Origin: Prolixibacteraceae bacterium
Lineage (GTDB): Bacteria > Bacteroidota > Bacteroidia > Bacteroidales > Prolixibacteraceae
Length of the DNA: 32,797 nucleotides
NCBI GenBank assembly: GCA_019459485.1
Contig: JAIBEZ010000103.1
Span: 1-32,797 of the forward strand
Reading direction: 5' to 3'
Below the pieces are notes generated by a model, which had not been told where the DNA came from, searched no databases, and saw only the letters and a program-made list of their open reading frames with translations. The position numbers were made by a program, and so were the translations under genes. This document shows, piece after piece, positions 1-6,863 of the stretch; the stretch's first letter is position 1; each line of letters starts with the position of its first letter.

Positions 1-18
1 AATATAGCAGTAAAACAT
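1..18 (-). CDS. start of a second GIY-YIG gene, cut by the window edge
   Basis: Only the first six codons (MFYCYI) are inside the window. They are identical to the start of the GIY-YIG gene ending at 279 because they lie in the 98-bp repeat. A GIY-YIG gene beginning here is inferred from that identity; its body lies outside the window. An earlier in-frame ATG at 39 is possible but would translate the spacer. Confidence 0.35.
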
Positions 19-98
19 CCTTAAAACATAAAAAGCCATCCAAATGATTGGATGACTTTAATTAAGTGGGCGATGACGGATTCGAACCGCCGACCCTC
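1..98. repeat. 98-bp direct repeat, left copy (tRNA 3' half plus GIY-YIG start)
   Basis: This stretch is identical base for base to 468-565. Read on the minus strand it holds the T-arm and acceptor 3' side of a tRNA-Val, about 30 bases of spacer with a small hairpin around ccatccaaatgattggatg, and the first codons of a GIY-YIG gene. It starts at the window edge, so the repeat may be longer. Exact identity over 98 bases suggests a recent duplication or gene conversion. Confidence 0.95.
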
Positions 99-142
99 CC
101 GGTTACACCGGGATGCTCTGAACCAGCAGAACTAATCAGCCC
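67..142 (-). pseudogene. damaged tRNA-Val-like copy
   Basis: The 3' half (T-arm, acceptor 3' side) is identical to the intact tRNA-Val at 534-608. The 5' side is altered. One extra T lies in the acceptor 5' strand (gggctga instead of gggcga), so the acceptor helix no longer pairs fully. Two bases in the D-stem region differ. The anticodon arm is changed to tcccg-gtgtaac-cggga. Read literally the anticodon would be GUA (Tyr), but the body is a short-variable-arm tRNA-Val. The copy is probably non-functional, a hybrid left by duplication or element insertion. Confidence 0.7.
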
Positions 143-278
143 AACAAGTTTTGTCCTGTCTTTCCAGCTTTTTATACCGATTAGAGAAATGTAATAGTCC
201 AATTATCGCTCACTCAATTGGCCTAACATTTCTATCCATCGGCATTCTACCATGAAAGCATTTGGATTAATCTGTAAT

Positions 279-485
279 TCACGTTGGTATCAATTGTAAT
301 TCACGTTTGATTGCATCGTGTTTTGATTCAAAAACTTCAAAATATTTCAAGACCCAAGGTTTTCCTGTTGAAGTAAACCCTTTATTCGAGGTATTATGTC
401 GTTGAAGTCGCCCCTGAAGACTGGAGGTGGAACCAATGTAATATTTATCAAGTTTTTCGGAATATAGAATATAGCAGTAAAACAT
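279..485 (-). CDS. GIY-YIG nuclease family protein, probably truncated
   Basis: This is a small GIY-YIG endonuclease domain, a fold used in homing endonucleases, UvrC and many small Bacteroidota proteins. Visible are the first motif (FYCYILYS), the second (KYYIGS), the conserved Arg in RLQRHN and the Glu in AIKRE. The start is set at MFYCYILYS because family members begin there; an upstream ATG at 506 would translate repeat DNA. After AIKREL the reading frame ends in five unrelated residues, whereas relatives go on with about 20 more. An 11-bp direct repeat (tgtaattcacg at 273-283 and 295-305) sits at the break, and another frame stays open from there to a stop at 203. It lies about 50 bases downstream of tRNA-Val on the same strand. 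The nuclease is probably inactive. Confidence 0.7.
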   Translation of the reverse strand: MFYCYILYSEKLDKYYIGSTSSLQGRLQRHNTSNKGFTSTGKPWVLKYFEVFESKHDAIKRELQLIPT

Positions 486-565
486 CCTTAAAACATAAAA
501 AGCCATCCAAATGATTGGATGACTTTAATTAAGTGGGCGATGACGGATTCGAACCGCCGACCCTC
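468..565. repeat. 98-bp direct repeat, right copy
   Basis: This is the exact partner of 1-98. It covers the 3' half of the intact tRNA-Val, the spacer, and the first codons of the GIY-YIG gene. Beyond 565 the two copies diverge in the anticodon stem and then become similar again across the D-arm (gatgctctgaaccagc). Confidence 0.95.
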
Positions 566-608
566 TGGGTGTAAACCAGATGCTCTGAACCAGCTGAGCT
601 AATCGCCC
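534..608 (-). tRNA. tRNA-Val (anticodon UAC)
   Basis: A complete 75-nt cloverleaf can be folded by eye: acceptor gggcgat/atcgccc, D-stem gctc/gagc, anticodon stem tctgg/ccaga around loop tttacac, T-stem ggcgg/ccgtc with loop ttcgaat, and discriminator A. The loop places TAC at positions 34-36, which decodes GUA valine codons. The CCA end is not encoded. A promoter fits upstream at 653-682. Confidence 0.95.
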
Positions 609-652
609 TTTTGTTGTTATTTGATGAACGCGCTTTGTTTTTTAAAGCGTTG

Positions 653-682
653 CAAAGATATACCCATTTTTGAAATGTGCAA
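653..682 (-). promoter_or_regulatory. Bacteroidota-type promoter for tRNA-Val
   Basis: On the minus strand TATCTTTG (653-660) matches the TAnnTTTG -7 box, and TTG (680-682) lies 19 bases upstream as the -33 box. The -7 box is about 45 bases from the mature tRNA 5' end, which fits a short precursor leader. Confidence 0.6.
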
Positions 683-701
683 ACAAAATATTTAAAAAAT
701 A

Positions 702-2000
702 TTACAAAACTTCAGCCACCACAAAATTGCTTCCACCCACAAAAACCAAATCATTTTTACCTGCATTGGCAAGGGCTTCGGCGAGTGCCTGACGAACAGA
801 CGGATAACTATTTCCCTTAAGACCAAACATGCTTGCTTTTGCTGCCAGTTCTTCCGGATCTGTTGCCCGGGGTATGGCGGCTTTGGTGAAATAATAGAAC
901 GCATTCGACGGAAGAATGGATAAAACTTCATCCTGATCTTTGTCGTTTACCATGCCAATCACGATGTGCAGCTTCTCCCAGGCTGTTTGACTGATTTGTT
1001 CGATCACCAATTTGATGCCAGCCGGATTGTGCCCGGTGTCGCAAACTGTGAGCGGATTGTGTCCGATAATTTGCCAACGACCCATCAACCCTGTATTTCG
1101 GATGGTATTTCTCAACCCCTGCCTCATAACTGATTCCGGTAAACTCCATCCTTTGTCGTTCAGGATGTCAATGGTTTTTATTACCGTTGGAACATTGTGA
1201 CGTTGATAAAATCCCAGCAAATCCAATTGCAGATCAGCATAAACCACTTTACCATTGCTTCGGATATTCAGGCTTTGCTTTCCATCAATGGTCATCATTC
1301 CATAGGAGGATTCATAATGCTGACTGGCAAATGCGAGTTTGGAATCTGTTTTGCGGGCAATTTGTTCAAAAACAAAATCTGTTTCAGGAGACGACTCTCC
1401 AATTACTATAGGGATGTCTTTTTTTATTATTCCCCCCTTTTCAACTGCAATTTTCTGCAATGTATTGCCCAAAAGTGCCATGTGATCGAAACTGATGTTC
1501 GTTATGACCGACACTTCAGGAGTTATGATATTGGTAGAATCGAGCCTGCCACCCAAACCAACTTCAATCACAGCCACATCTACCTGCATGGTTCGAAAAT
1601 AATCAAAGGCCATCGACACTGTCAGCTCAAAAAAGGAAGGTTCAAGTTTTTCTGCTTCGTTTTTCTTCAGGAACGATTCGGTAAACTGCACCACCGCTTC
1701 TTCGCCGATCATTTCGCCATTAACCCGGATTCGTTCCCTGAAATCTTTCAAATGCGGCGAAGTATAAAGTCCGGTTTTGTAGCCTGCTTCCTGAAAAACA
1801 GAGGCTAACATGTGAGAAACTGAGCCTTTCCCATTTGTTCCGGCAATATGAATGCTCCTGAACGACCGGTGCGGATAGTCAAACATCTCGTCGAGGCGGA
1901 TGGTATTGTCAAGGTTGTCTTTGTAAGCGGCGGGGCCAGTGCGTTGAAACATTGGCAATTGACTGTATAAATAATCAAGTACTTCCTGGTAGGTTTTCAT
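702..2000 (-). CDS. folC: bifunctional dihydrofolate synthase / folylpolyglutamate synthase
   Basis: It ligates glutamate to dihydropteroate and to tetrahydrofolates in the cytoplasm using ATP, making and retaining folates. The 432-residue length is normal for the Mur-ligase-like FolC family. The P-loop is IAGTNGKGS at 52-60, preceded by an N-terminal segment typical of FolC. GLGGRLDSTN (about 148-157) and ISFDHMALLG (about 169-178) are the family's nucleotide and folate-side motifs, and DTGHNPAG opens the C-terminal domain. The ATG start gives the expected N-terminus (MKTYQEVLDYL). The gene is divergent from the PhoH gene and stands alone in its direction. Confidence 0.95.
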   Translation of the reverse strand: MKTYQEVLDYLYSQLPMFQRTGPAAYKDNLDNTIRLDEMFDYPHRSFRSIHIAGTNGKGSVSHMLASVFQEAGYKTGLYTSPHLKDFRERIRVNGEMIGEEAVVQFTESFLKKNEAEKLEPSFFELTVSMAFDYFRTMQVDVAVIEVGLGGRLDSTNIITPEVSVITNISFDHMALLGNTLQKIAVEKGGIIKKDIPIVIGESSPETDFVFEQIARKTDSKLAFASQHYESSYGMMTIDGKQSLNIRSNGKVVYADLQLDLLGFYQRHNVPTVIKTIDILNDKGWSLPESVMRQGLRNTIRNTGLMGRWQIIGHNPLTVCDTGHNPAGIKLVIEQISQTAWEKLHIVIGMVNDKDQDEVLSILPSNAFYYFTKAAIPRATDPEELAAKASMFGLKGNSYPSVRQALAEALANAGKNDLVFVGGSNFVVAEVL

Positions 2001-2021
2001 CCGAAAATCTTATTAACAAAT

Positions 2022-2029
2022 TAATTTTG
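2022..2029 (+). promoter_or_regulatory. possible -7 box for the PhoH gene
   Basis: TAATTTTG matches TAnnTTTG and lies about 80 bases before the preferred ATG at 2112. No clear TTG is present at the -33 distance, so this is a weak call. Confidence 0.3.
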
Positions 2030-2111
2030 CAAAGTTGACAATTAAAGTGCTGTGAAAAATACAATACATCTGTTTTTTTCTATTTTTATCGAAACCTTAA
2101 AGCAACGCGGG

Positions 2112-3443
2112 ATGGCTACTAAAAAACAGACAAAGATTTTCGTGCTCGATACCAATGTGATTCTGCACGATCATACATGCATTTATCAGTTTCAGGATAA
2201 TGACATAGTGATTCCGATTACAGTTTTGGAAGAACTCGACAAATTTAAGCGGGGAAACGACCCGATTAATTTTCAGGCTCGTGAGTTTGTGCGCGAACTG
2301 GATGAAATTATCGGTGACAAACTTTTCAACGGTGGCATAAAACTCGGGGCAGACAAGGGGAAACTAATCATCGAAACGGGCAAGCCTTTTTCAGAAGAAA
2401 TAAAACAATCGTTTCTTGAAGATATTCCCGATCACCGGATTTTGGCGATCACCATGCATGTTGCCCAAAAATTTCCGGCACGGCCATGTATTCTGGTAAC
2501 CAAGGATATCAACCTTCGGATGAAAGCCAAATCTTTGAAAATTCATGCTGAAGATTATTACAACGACAAGGTAAAAGACATTCAGCTACTGAACAAGTCA
2601 GTTACTGAACTGGAAAATTTCGACGATAATTCAATCGAAAAATTTTACCATGAAAATACGATGCCGGTTGAATTAATGGGTCTGGCAAAAACTCCCGACA
2701 TCAACGAGTATTTTATCATGAAATCGTCAAAGGCCAGTGTTTTAGGCCGATATGATGGCGGACTGAAAAAAATGGTGCGGGTGGAGAAAAAAACAGCATA
2801 CGGTATCAAGCCCCGAAATGCAGAGCAGACCTTCAGTCTCGATGCACTTTTTAATCCTGAAATTAAACTGGTCGCACTTACCGGAAAAGCCGGAACAGGT
2901 AAAACATTGCTGGCCCTGGCCGCTGCTCTCGAGCAGCACAAGAACTTCGGTCAGATTTTACTTGCCCGTCCCATTGTAGCCCTGAGCAACCGCGATTTGG
3001 GTTACCTGCCGGGTGATGCGCAGGAGAAAATAAGCCCCTATATGCAGCCGCTTTTCGACAACCTTTCGGTAATCAAGCACAATTACAATACGCGCAGCAC
3101 TGAATTCCAGAAGATTGAAGAACTCTTGAAAGAAGAGAAGCTGATTATCACACCTTTGGCATATATCCGGGGACGAAGTTTATCCAATTCATATTTCATT
3201 ATCGACGAAGCACAAAACCTCACCCCACACGAAATAAAAACCATTATTACAAGGGCAGGTGAAGGCACAAAGCTGATATTTACAGGCGACCTCCAGCAAA
3301 TCGACTCGCCTTACCTCGACATGAAATCGAACGGTTTGGCGTACATGACAGAGAAAATGAAAAACCATGAGATTTTCGCACATGTTAACCTGATTAAAGG
3401 TGAACGCAGTTATTTGGCTGAACTCGCGAGTGATTTACTTTAA
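2112..3443 (+). CDS. phoH: PIN-PhoH family protein (PhoH2-like ATPase/RNase)
   Basis: This 443-residue protein joins an N-terminal PIN nuclease domain to a C-terminal PhoH ATPase, the PhoH2 arrangement associated with RNA unwinding and cleavage. PIN acidic residues are seen in VLDTNVILHD (Asp13), VLEELD (about 38-43) and VTKD (about 129-132). Walker A is GKAGTGKT at 258-265 and Walker B FIIDEAQN at 362-369, followed by a GDLQQID motif typical of PhoH. I chose the ATG at 2112 (MATKKQTKIFVLD). An in-frame GTG at 2052 would add 20 unconserved-looking residues. The next gene begins 20 bases after the stop, so the two are probably co-transcribed. Its biological role in Bacteroidota is not well defined. 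Confidence 0.9.
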   Translation: MATKKQTKIFVLDTNVILHDHTCIYQFQDNDIVIPITVLEELDKFKRGNDPINFQAREFVRELDEIIGDKLFNGGIKLGADKGKLIIETGKPFSEEIKQSFLEDIPDHRILAITMHVAQKFPARPCILVTKDINLRMKAKSLKIHAEDYYNDKVKDIQLLNKSVTELENFDDNSIEKFYHENTMPVELMGLAKTPDINEYFIMKSSKASVLGRYDGGLKKMVRVEKKTAYGIKPRNAEQTFSLDALFNPEIKLVALTGKAGTGKTLLALAAALEQHKNFGQILLARPIVALSNRDLGYLPGDAQEKISPYMQPLFDNLSVIKHNYNTRSTEFQKIEELLKEEKLIITPLAYIRGRSLSNSYFIIDEAQNLTPHEIKTIITRAGEGTKLIFTGDLQQIDSPYLDMKSNGLAYMTEKMKNHEIFAHVNLIKGERSYLAELASDLL

Positions 3444-3463
3444 ATTATTTAAACAAAAATACA

Positions 3464-4255
3464 ATGAACCTCGAAATACTTTGTACACAAGTTCAGGAGC
3501 TGGCCCGCGAAGTTGGGCGGTTTATTTTTGAAGAACGCCTGAAGTTTACCGCCGAAGATATTGTCCACAAAGGGAAATCGGACATGGTTACTTATGTGGA
3601 TAAAACTGCTGAAACCCGCATCGTTGCTGCCCTTCGTGAATTACTGCCTGGTTCAGGTTTTATTGCTGAAGAGGGTACTGCTGTTGACAATGGCGAAAAG
3701 TACCGTTGGGTGATTGATCCGCTGGATGGAACCACCAACTACATACATGGAATTTCACCCTTTGCCGTCAGCATCGCTTTAATGGAAGATCAGGAGATTA
3801 TACTCGGTGTAATTTATGAAATCAACCTCGACGAAATGTTTTACGCGTGGAAAGGCAGCAAAGCTTATTTGAACGGTCATGAAATTCAGGTGTCAAAGGC
3901 TGCAACAACCGCCGATTCATTGATTGCCACAGGATTCCCGTATTACGACTTTTCGAAGCTCGACAATTACCTTGAAGCTATGAATTTTTTTATGCGAAAT
4001 TCGCATGGAATGCGCCGGTTGGGATCGGCCGCTGCTGATTTGGCTTATGTGGCCGCCGGAAGGTTTGAAGGATTTTATGAACATGCCTTGCATTCGTGGG
4101 ATGTGGCTGCCGGAATCATCATTCTGAAGCAGGCGGGTGGCAAAGTTTGTGATTTTAATGGAGGTGAAAATTACCTGTTCGGTGGCGAAATGATTGCCTG
4201 CAATGCCAATTATTTTGATGAATTTTACCGGATTGTAAATAAACATCTGGGGTAA
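3464..4255 (+). CDS. inositol monophosphatase family protein
   Basis: This 263-residue protein belongs to the Mg-dependent, Li-sensitive phosphatase superfamily (SuhB/IMPase/CysQ). Metal ligands are visible in AEEGT (Glu69/70), DPLDGT (85-90) and WDVAAG (from 212). The length and motif order are typical of SuhB-like IMPases. The substrate is likely a sugar or inositol monophosphate, but 3'-phosphoadenosine phosphatases look similar and the choice cannot be made from motifs alone. It follows the PhoH gene by 20 bases and precedes a small conserved gene by 39 bases, consistent with one transcript. Confidence 0.88.
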   Translation: MNLEILCTQVQELAREVGRFIFEERLKFTAEDIVHKGKSDMVTYVDKTAETRIVAALRELLPGSGFIAEEGTAVDNGEKYRWVIDPLDGTTNYIHGISPFAVSIALMEDQEIILGVIYEINLDEMFYAWKGSKAYLNGHEIQVSKAATTADSLIATGFPYYDFSKLDNYLEAMNFFMRNSHGMRRLGSAAADLAYVAAGRFEGFYEHALHSWDVAAGIIILKQAGGKVCDFNGGENYLFGGEMIACNANYFDEFYRIVNKHLG

Positions 4256-4294
4256 ACTTTTATTAAATTGCAACCAACTAATAATCAAAAAACA

Positions 4295-4765
4295 ATGATC
4301 GAAAACGAAATTGCCTTAATCAACAGACAGCTTGAAAGTCTGAATGCCAAAAACTTCGATCTGGAAGCATGGAAAAGCCACACCATTATTTTTCTTGAAC
4401 GTATTTTCGGAAAAGAGAGCAGCAAAGTTCGGATGATTAAAGAATTGAACTACAATTATTCGAGCTGGAGTTTGCGCGATGCTGCCGGTACAGGCAAAGA
4501 CGCCGATCCGGTGATAATGAAAGCACGCGAAATTCTGGAAGCCACCAAACTGGAGCTGGAACATCTGGGTGTTCCGAAACAGGAAGAAGAAAACCTGAAA
4601 ATCTGGTCGCTGCTCGAAGAAGAAATGACCGGAAAGCAGATAAAAGAGGTTAAACTGGTTTTGCAGTCGGATGAACCTGAAAAAATGGAGAAAATTGCCA
4701 ACATTTTATACAACCTCGAAAAGGAAAGTATGGCGGTTGTTCTGGCAAAACTGCTGATCCCGTAA
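4295..4765 (+). CDS. conserved small helical protein, function unknown
   Basis: This is a 156-residue soluble, strongly charged, mainly helical protein. I placed the start at ATG 4295 (MIENEIALINRQLE); an in-frame TTG at 4268 is less likely. The N-terminal third has the pattern LEAWKSHTIIFLERIFG, an arrangement (WK..t...L..iFG) that I associate with small N-terminal modules in some AbiTii/STAND-type proteins; this is recollection, not proof. No membrane segment or metal motif is seen. It follows the phosphatase gene by 39 bases. A family A repeat starts directly at its stop codon. Confidence 0.65.
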   Translation: MIENEIALINRQLESLNAKNFDLEAWKSHTIIFLERIFGKESSKVRMIKELNYNYSSWSLRDAAGTGKDADPVIMKAREILEATKLELEHLGVPKQEEENLKIWSLLEEEMTGKQIKEVKLVLQSDEPEKMEKIANILYNLEKESMAVVLAKLLIP

Positions 4766-4830
4766 AAAAGTGGTCAGTGTTCAGTCGTAGTTGGCATTTA
4801 CAGTTTTTCAGTAATTCAATCCTTCAGTAA
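4763..4830 (+). repeat. family A stop-codon repeat, copy 1
   Basis: From the TAA stop of the preceding gene the sequence runs taaaaaagtggtcagtgttc and then cagt-rich DNA (agtcgtag, cagtttttcagtaattc). Copies 2-4 lie at 9370, 14319 and 16024, each in the same orientation relative to the gene that has just ended. Confidence 0.75.
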
Positions 4831-4841
4831 TCAAATTTTTA

Positions 4842-5867
4842 ATGAGTCAAAAAGTCGCCATTGTTATTTTAAACTGGGATGGAACCAACCTGTTGCGGCA
4901 GTTTCTTCCTTCTGTCATTCAATTCAGCAAAGGCGATTTCACCGAAATAATTGTGGCAGATAATGGCTCAACCGACGAATCGCATTCAGTACTCAAAACC
5001 GAATTCCCAGAAGTAAAAGTGCTCGACCTGAAGCAGAACTTTGGGTTTGCCCGTGGTTACAACGAAGCCCTGAAACAAATTGAAGCCGATTATTTTGTCA
5101 TCCTGAATTCGGATGTGGAAGTTACTTCCGGATGGTTGAATGCGCCAATCCGATTGATGGAAGCCGATAAAAAGATTGCCGCCGTACAACCCAAAATACT
5201 CAGTTACAACCAGAAAACTCATTTCGAATATGCCGGGGCAGCCGGTGGTTTCATCGATAAGTTTGGCTATCCGTTTTGCCGCGGACGCATATTTGATGAA
5301 GTTGAAGCCGACAATGGACAATATGACGATGTGGTGGATATTTTCTGGGCAACCGGCGCTTGTATGTTTGTCCGTTCCGATCTTTTTCGTGAAGCGGGAG
5401 GTTTCGATGTTGATTTCTGGGCGCACATGGAAGAAATTGACCTTTGCTGGCGGTTGAAAAACAGGGGATTCCGCGTTGTTTATACTCCTGAAAGTACAGT
5501 TTTTCATCTTGGCGGCGGCTCGCTTTCGTACGATAATCCGAAGAAACTTTACCTGAATTTCAGGAACAATCTTTGGCTTCTTTATAAAAACTTACCTTCG
5601 AACCAGCTTTTTTACATTCTTTTTATCAGGATGATGTTGGATGGCGTGGCTGCTTTAAAATTGCTTACTGAATTTAATTTTAATGGAATCCGCAGCGTAT
5701 TGAAGGCGCATTATCACTTTTATCTATCGTTGCCTGAATTGCGCCTAAAACGAAGGCAGACTGAACCATTTAGCAATATTGAGATCAGTTCTGGAAGACT
5801 AACCAAAAGCATTGTCTTTCAGTTTTATGTACGAAAAAAGAAACGGTTCAGTGAAATTCAGTTTTAA
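4842..5867 (+). CDS. family 2 glycosyltransferase
   Basis: A GT-A fold glycosyltransferase of 341 residues, like rhamnosyltransferases and other envelope-polysaccharide enzymes. Visible are the N-terminal strand VAIVILNWDGT, the nucleotide-sugar site VADNGSTD (38-45), FGFARGYN (67-74), the metal motif LNSDVEV (Asp91) and the acceptor-side EEID (197-200). The tail RFSEIQF is basic, with no clear membrane helix, so it probably acts at the cytoplasmic face of the membrane on a lipid-linked sugar. It is not embedded in a polysaccharide cluster here, so donor and acceptor cannot be named. Confidence 0.9.
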   Translation: MSQKVAIVILNWDGTNLLRQFLPSVIQFSKGDFTEIIVADNGSTDESHSVLKTEFPEVKVLDLKQNFGFARGYNEALKQIEADYFVILNSDVEVTSGWLNAPIRLMEADKKIAAVQPKILSYNQKTHFEYAGAAGGFIDKFGYPFCRGRIFDEVEADNGQYDDVVDIFWATGACMFVRSDLFREAGGFDVDFWAHMEEIDLCWRLKNRGFRVVYTPESTVFHLGGGSLSYDNPKKLYLNFRNNLWLLYKNLPSNQLFYILFIRMMLDGVAALKLLTEFNFNGIRSVLKAHYHFYLSLPELRLKRRQTEPFSNIEISSGRLTKSIVFQFYVRKKKRFSEIQF

Positions 5868-5925
5868 AACCGAACATAACGGAGGCCTGCAACTTCAAAT
5901 TTTGCAATCTCACACAATGAGAAAA

Positions 5926-5959
5926 ACTTGGAATTTTGAACTTTAAACTTGGAACTTAC
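5926..5959 (+). repeat. family C start-codon repeat, copy 1
   Basis: Repeats of the aacttggaa / aactttaaacttggaact type run up to three bases before the ATG at 5963. Similar DNA in the same polarity precedes xseA (17880-17914) and xseB (16264-16297). If translated it gives residues such as NFKLGTYA, so longer starts here are artefacts. Confidence 0.75.
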
Positions 5960-5962
5960 GCA

Positions 5963-6190
5963 ATGGGAATGTTTGATGATATGTTTGAGTCGGGATTTGG
6001 TGAGACTCAGGTGGAAGGAGTTGATTTTACATTGAATCCTGAAGGATACAGGGTAATGACGGAATTTTACCTTGTAAAGCGCGGGTATTGCTGCTCGAAC
6101 GGATGCATGAATTGCCCGTATTCGCCCAAAGCGCAGAAAGGAAACCGGAAACTCAGGCCCGATTTGGTAAACAAATACCAACTGCCATAA
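5963..6190 (+). CDS. DUF5522-like small Cys-rich protein
   Basis: A 75-residue protein with a C-terminal CCSNGCMNCPY segment (CCxxxCxxCPY), the hallmark of the small DUF5522 family found in many Bacteroidota. The four cysteines suggest metal or Fe-S binding, but no function is established. I set the start at ATG 5963 because everything upstream in frame is the family C repeat. An ATG at 5969 is equally possible. No operon partner is evident. Confidence 0.75.
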   Translation: MGMFDDMFESGFGETQVEGVDFTLNPEGYRVMTEFYLVKRGYCCSNGCMNCPYSPKAQKGNRKLRPDLVNKYQLP

Positions 6191-6265
6191 ACAAATATTT
6201 CAGGAAGAAGAAAGCTGAAATTCTCTTCGGTCCTGAAATATCTTATCCGAAAAATTTCGCTTCTG

Positions 6266-6569
6266 TTAAGCCTGTGTAGAAATCACACAGTTTTCGGCTC
6301 CAAATTCATTGGTCACAAAACCATCAGCATCCGAATCATTTTTCCAGTTTGCTCCATCAATCAAATACCGAAACTGGTATTCTTTTCCTGATTCCAATTC
6401 CAACGTTGCTGAGAAATCATTCGATTTCAGCTGGTTCAGCAGATTGATCCCAGTTATTAAAATCGCCCAGAACCTGTACTTTTTTTGCACCATTTGCTTC
6501 GGTTGCGTCTAACCGGAAAACGACTTTGCATACCGGTTTCGATTTCAAAAATTGTTTTTTTATACTCAT
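6266..6569 (-). pseudogene. glycogen-binding (CBM48/AMPK1-like) domain protein, frameshifted
   Basis: Two overlapping frames together encode one small carbohydrate-binding domain. The first, from ATG 6569, reads MSIKKQFLKSKPVCKVVFRL and ends with VQVLGDFNNWDQSAEP before running off-frame to a stop. The second resumes with NQLKSNDFSATLELESGKEY and ends near the usual C-terminus (FRYLIDGANW, NEFGAENCVIST). The join lies around 6440-6450 (gaaccagctgaaa), and the total of 304 bases is not a multiple of three. Relatives are isoamylase-N/AMPK-beta-like stand-alone domains of about 100 residues. Either the gene is recently broken or the assembly has an indel here. Confidence 0.75.
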
Positions 6570-6597
6570 CACTTAAGTTTTTAAATTCAACTTTATA

Positions 6598-6616
6598 TTT
6601 TGACAGGTCAAAAATA
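6598..6616 (-). promoter_or_regulatory. -7 box overlapped by a perfect inverted repeat
   Basis: On the minus strand TATTTTTG (6609-6616) fits a -7 promoter box about 40 bases before the ATG of the glycogen-binding-domain gene. A perfect inverted repeat, TTTTGAC-AG-GTCAAAA (6598-6613), lies over it, so it could be an operator. No good -33 TTG is seen. Confidence 0.4.
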
Positions 6617-6844
6617 TTTTAAAGTGTTGAGATAATTTGGTCTAAGTGGCTGTTGGTAAAATATTTAGCAAATTGTTGATGAAAAATTAACCTTTACGAA
6701 TTGCAAGTATTTGGTTATTAGTACTTTGATATTTGTTGCTGTATTGTTAATTTAAAATTAAGCGCTTCATATTCAGTACTTTTATATATTGAAGACTTTT
6801 AAGGTCTTTTTCAAATTTCTATTTCATGGTTCAGATGCATGGTT
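6617..6844. other. A+T-rich intergenic stretch
   Basis: No believable gene or RNA. The DNA is A+T-rich between the divergent glycogen-binding-domain gene and fmt and presumably holds fmt control sequences; only the -7 box at 6845 is recognisable. Confidence 0.5.
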
Positions 6845-6852
6845 TATCTTTG
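6845..6852 (+). promoter_or_regulatory. -7 promoter box for fmt
   Basis: TATCTTTG matches TAnnTTTG and stops 11 bases before the ATG at 6864. Transcription starting about seven bases further on would give a very short leader. A convincing -33 TTG is missing. Confidence 0.45.
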
Positions 6853-6863
6853 CAGAAAAAACA

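Noticed and set aside
67-142. A functional tRNA-Tyr (GUA)
   Set aside because: The body is a short-variable-arm tRNA-Val copy with a mispaired, one-base-longer acceptor strand; bacterial tRNA-Tyr has a long variable arm.
1197-1808. A 203-codon gene opposite folC
   Set aside because: It is wholly antisense to a well-conserved folC and its protein has no family features.
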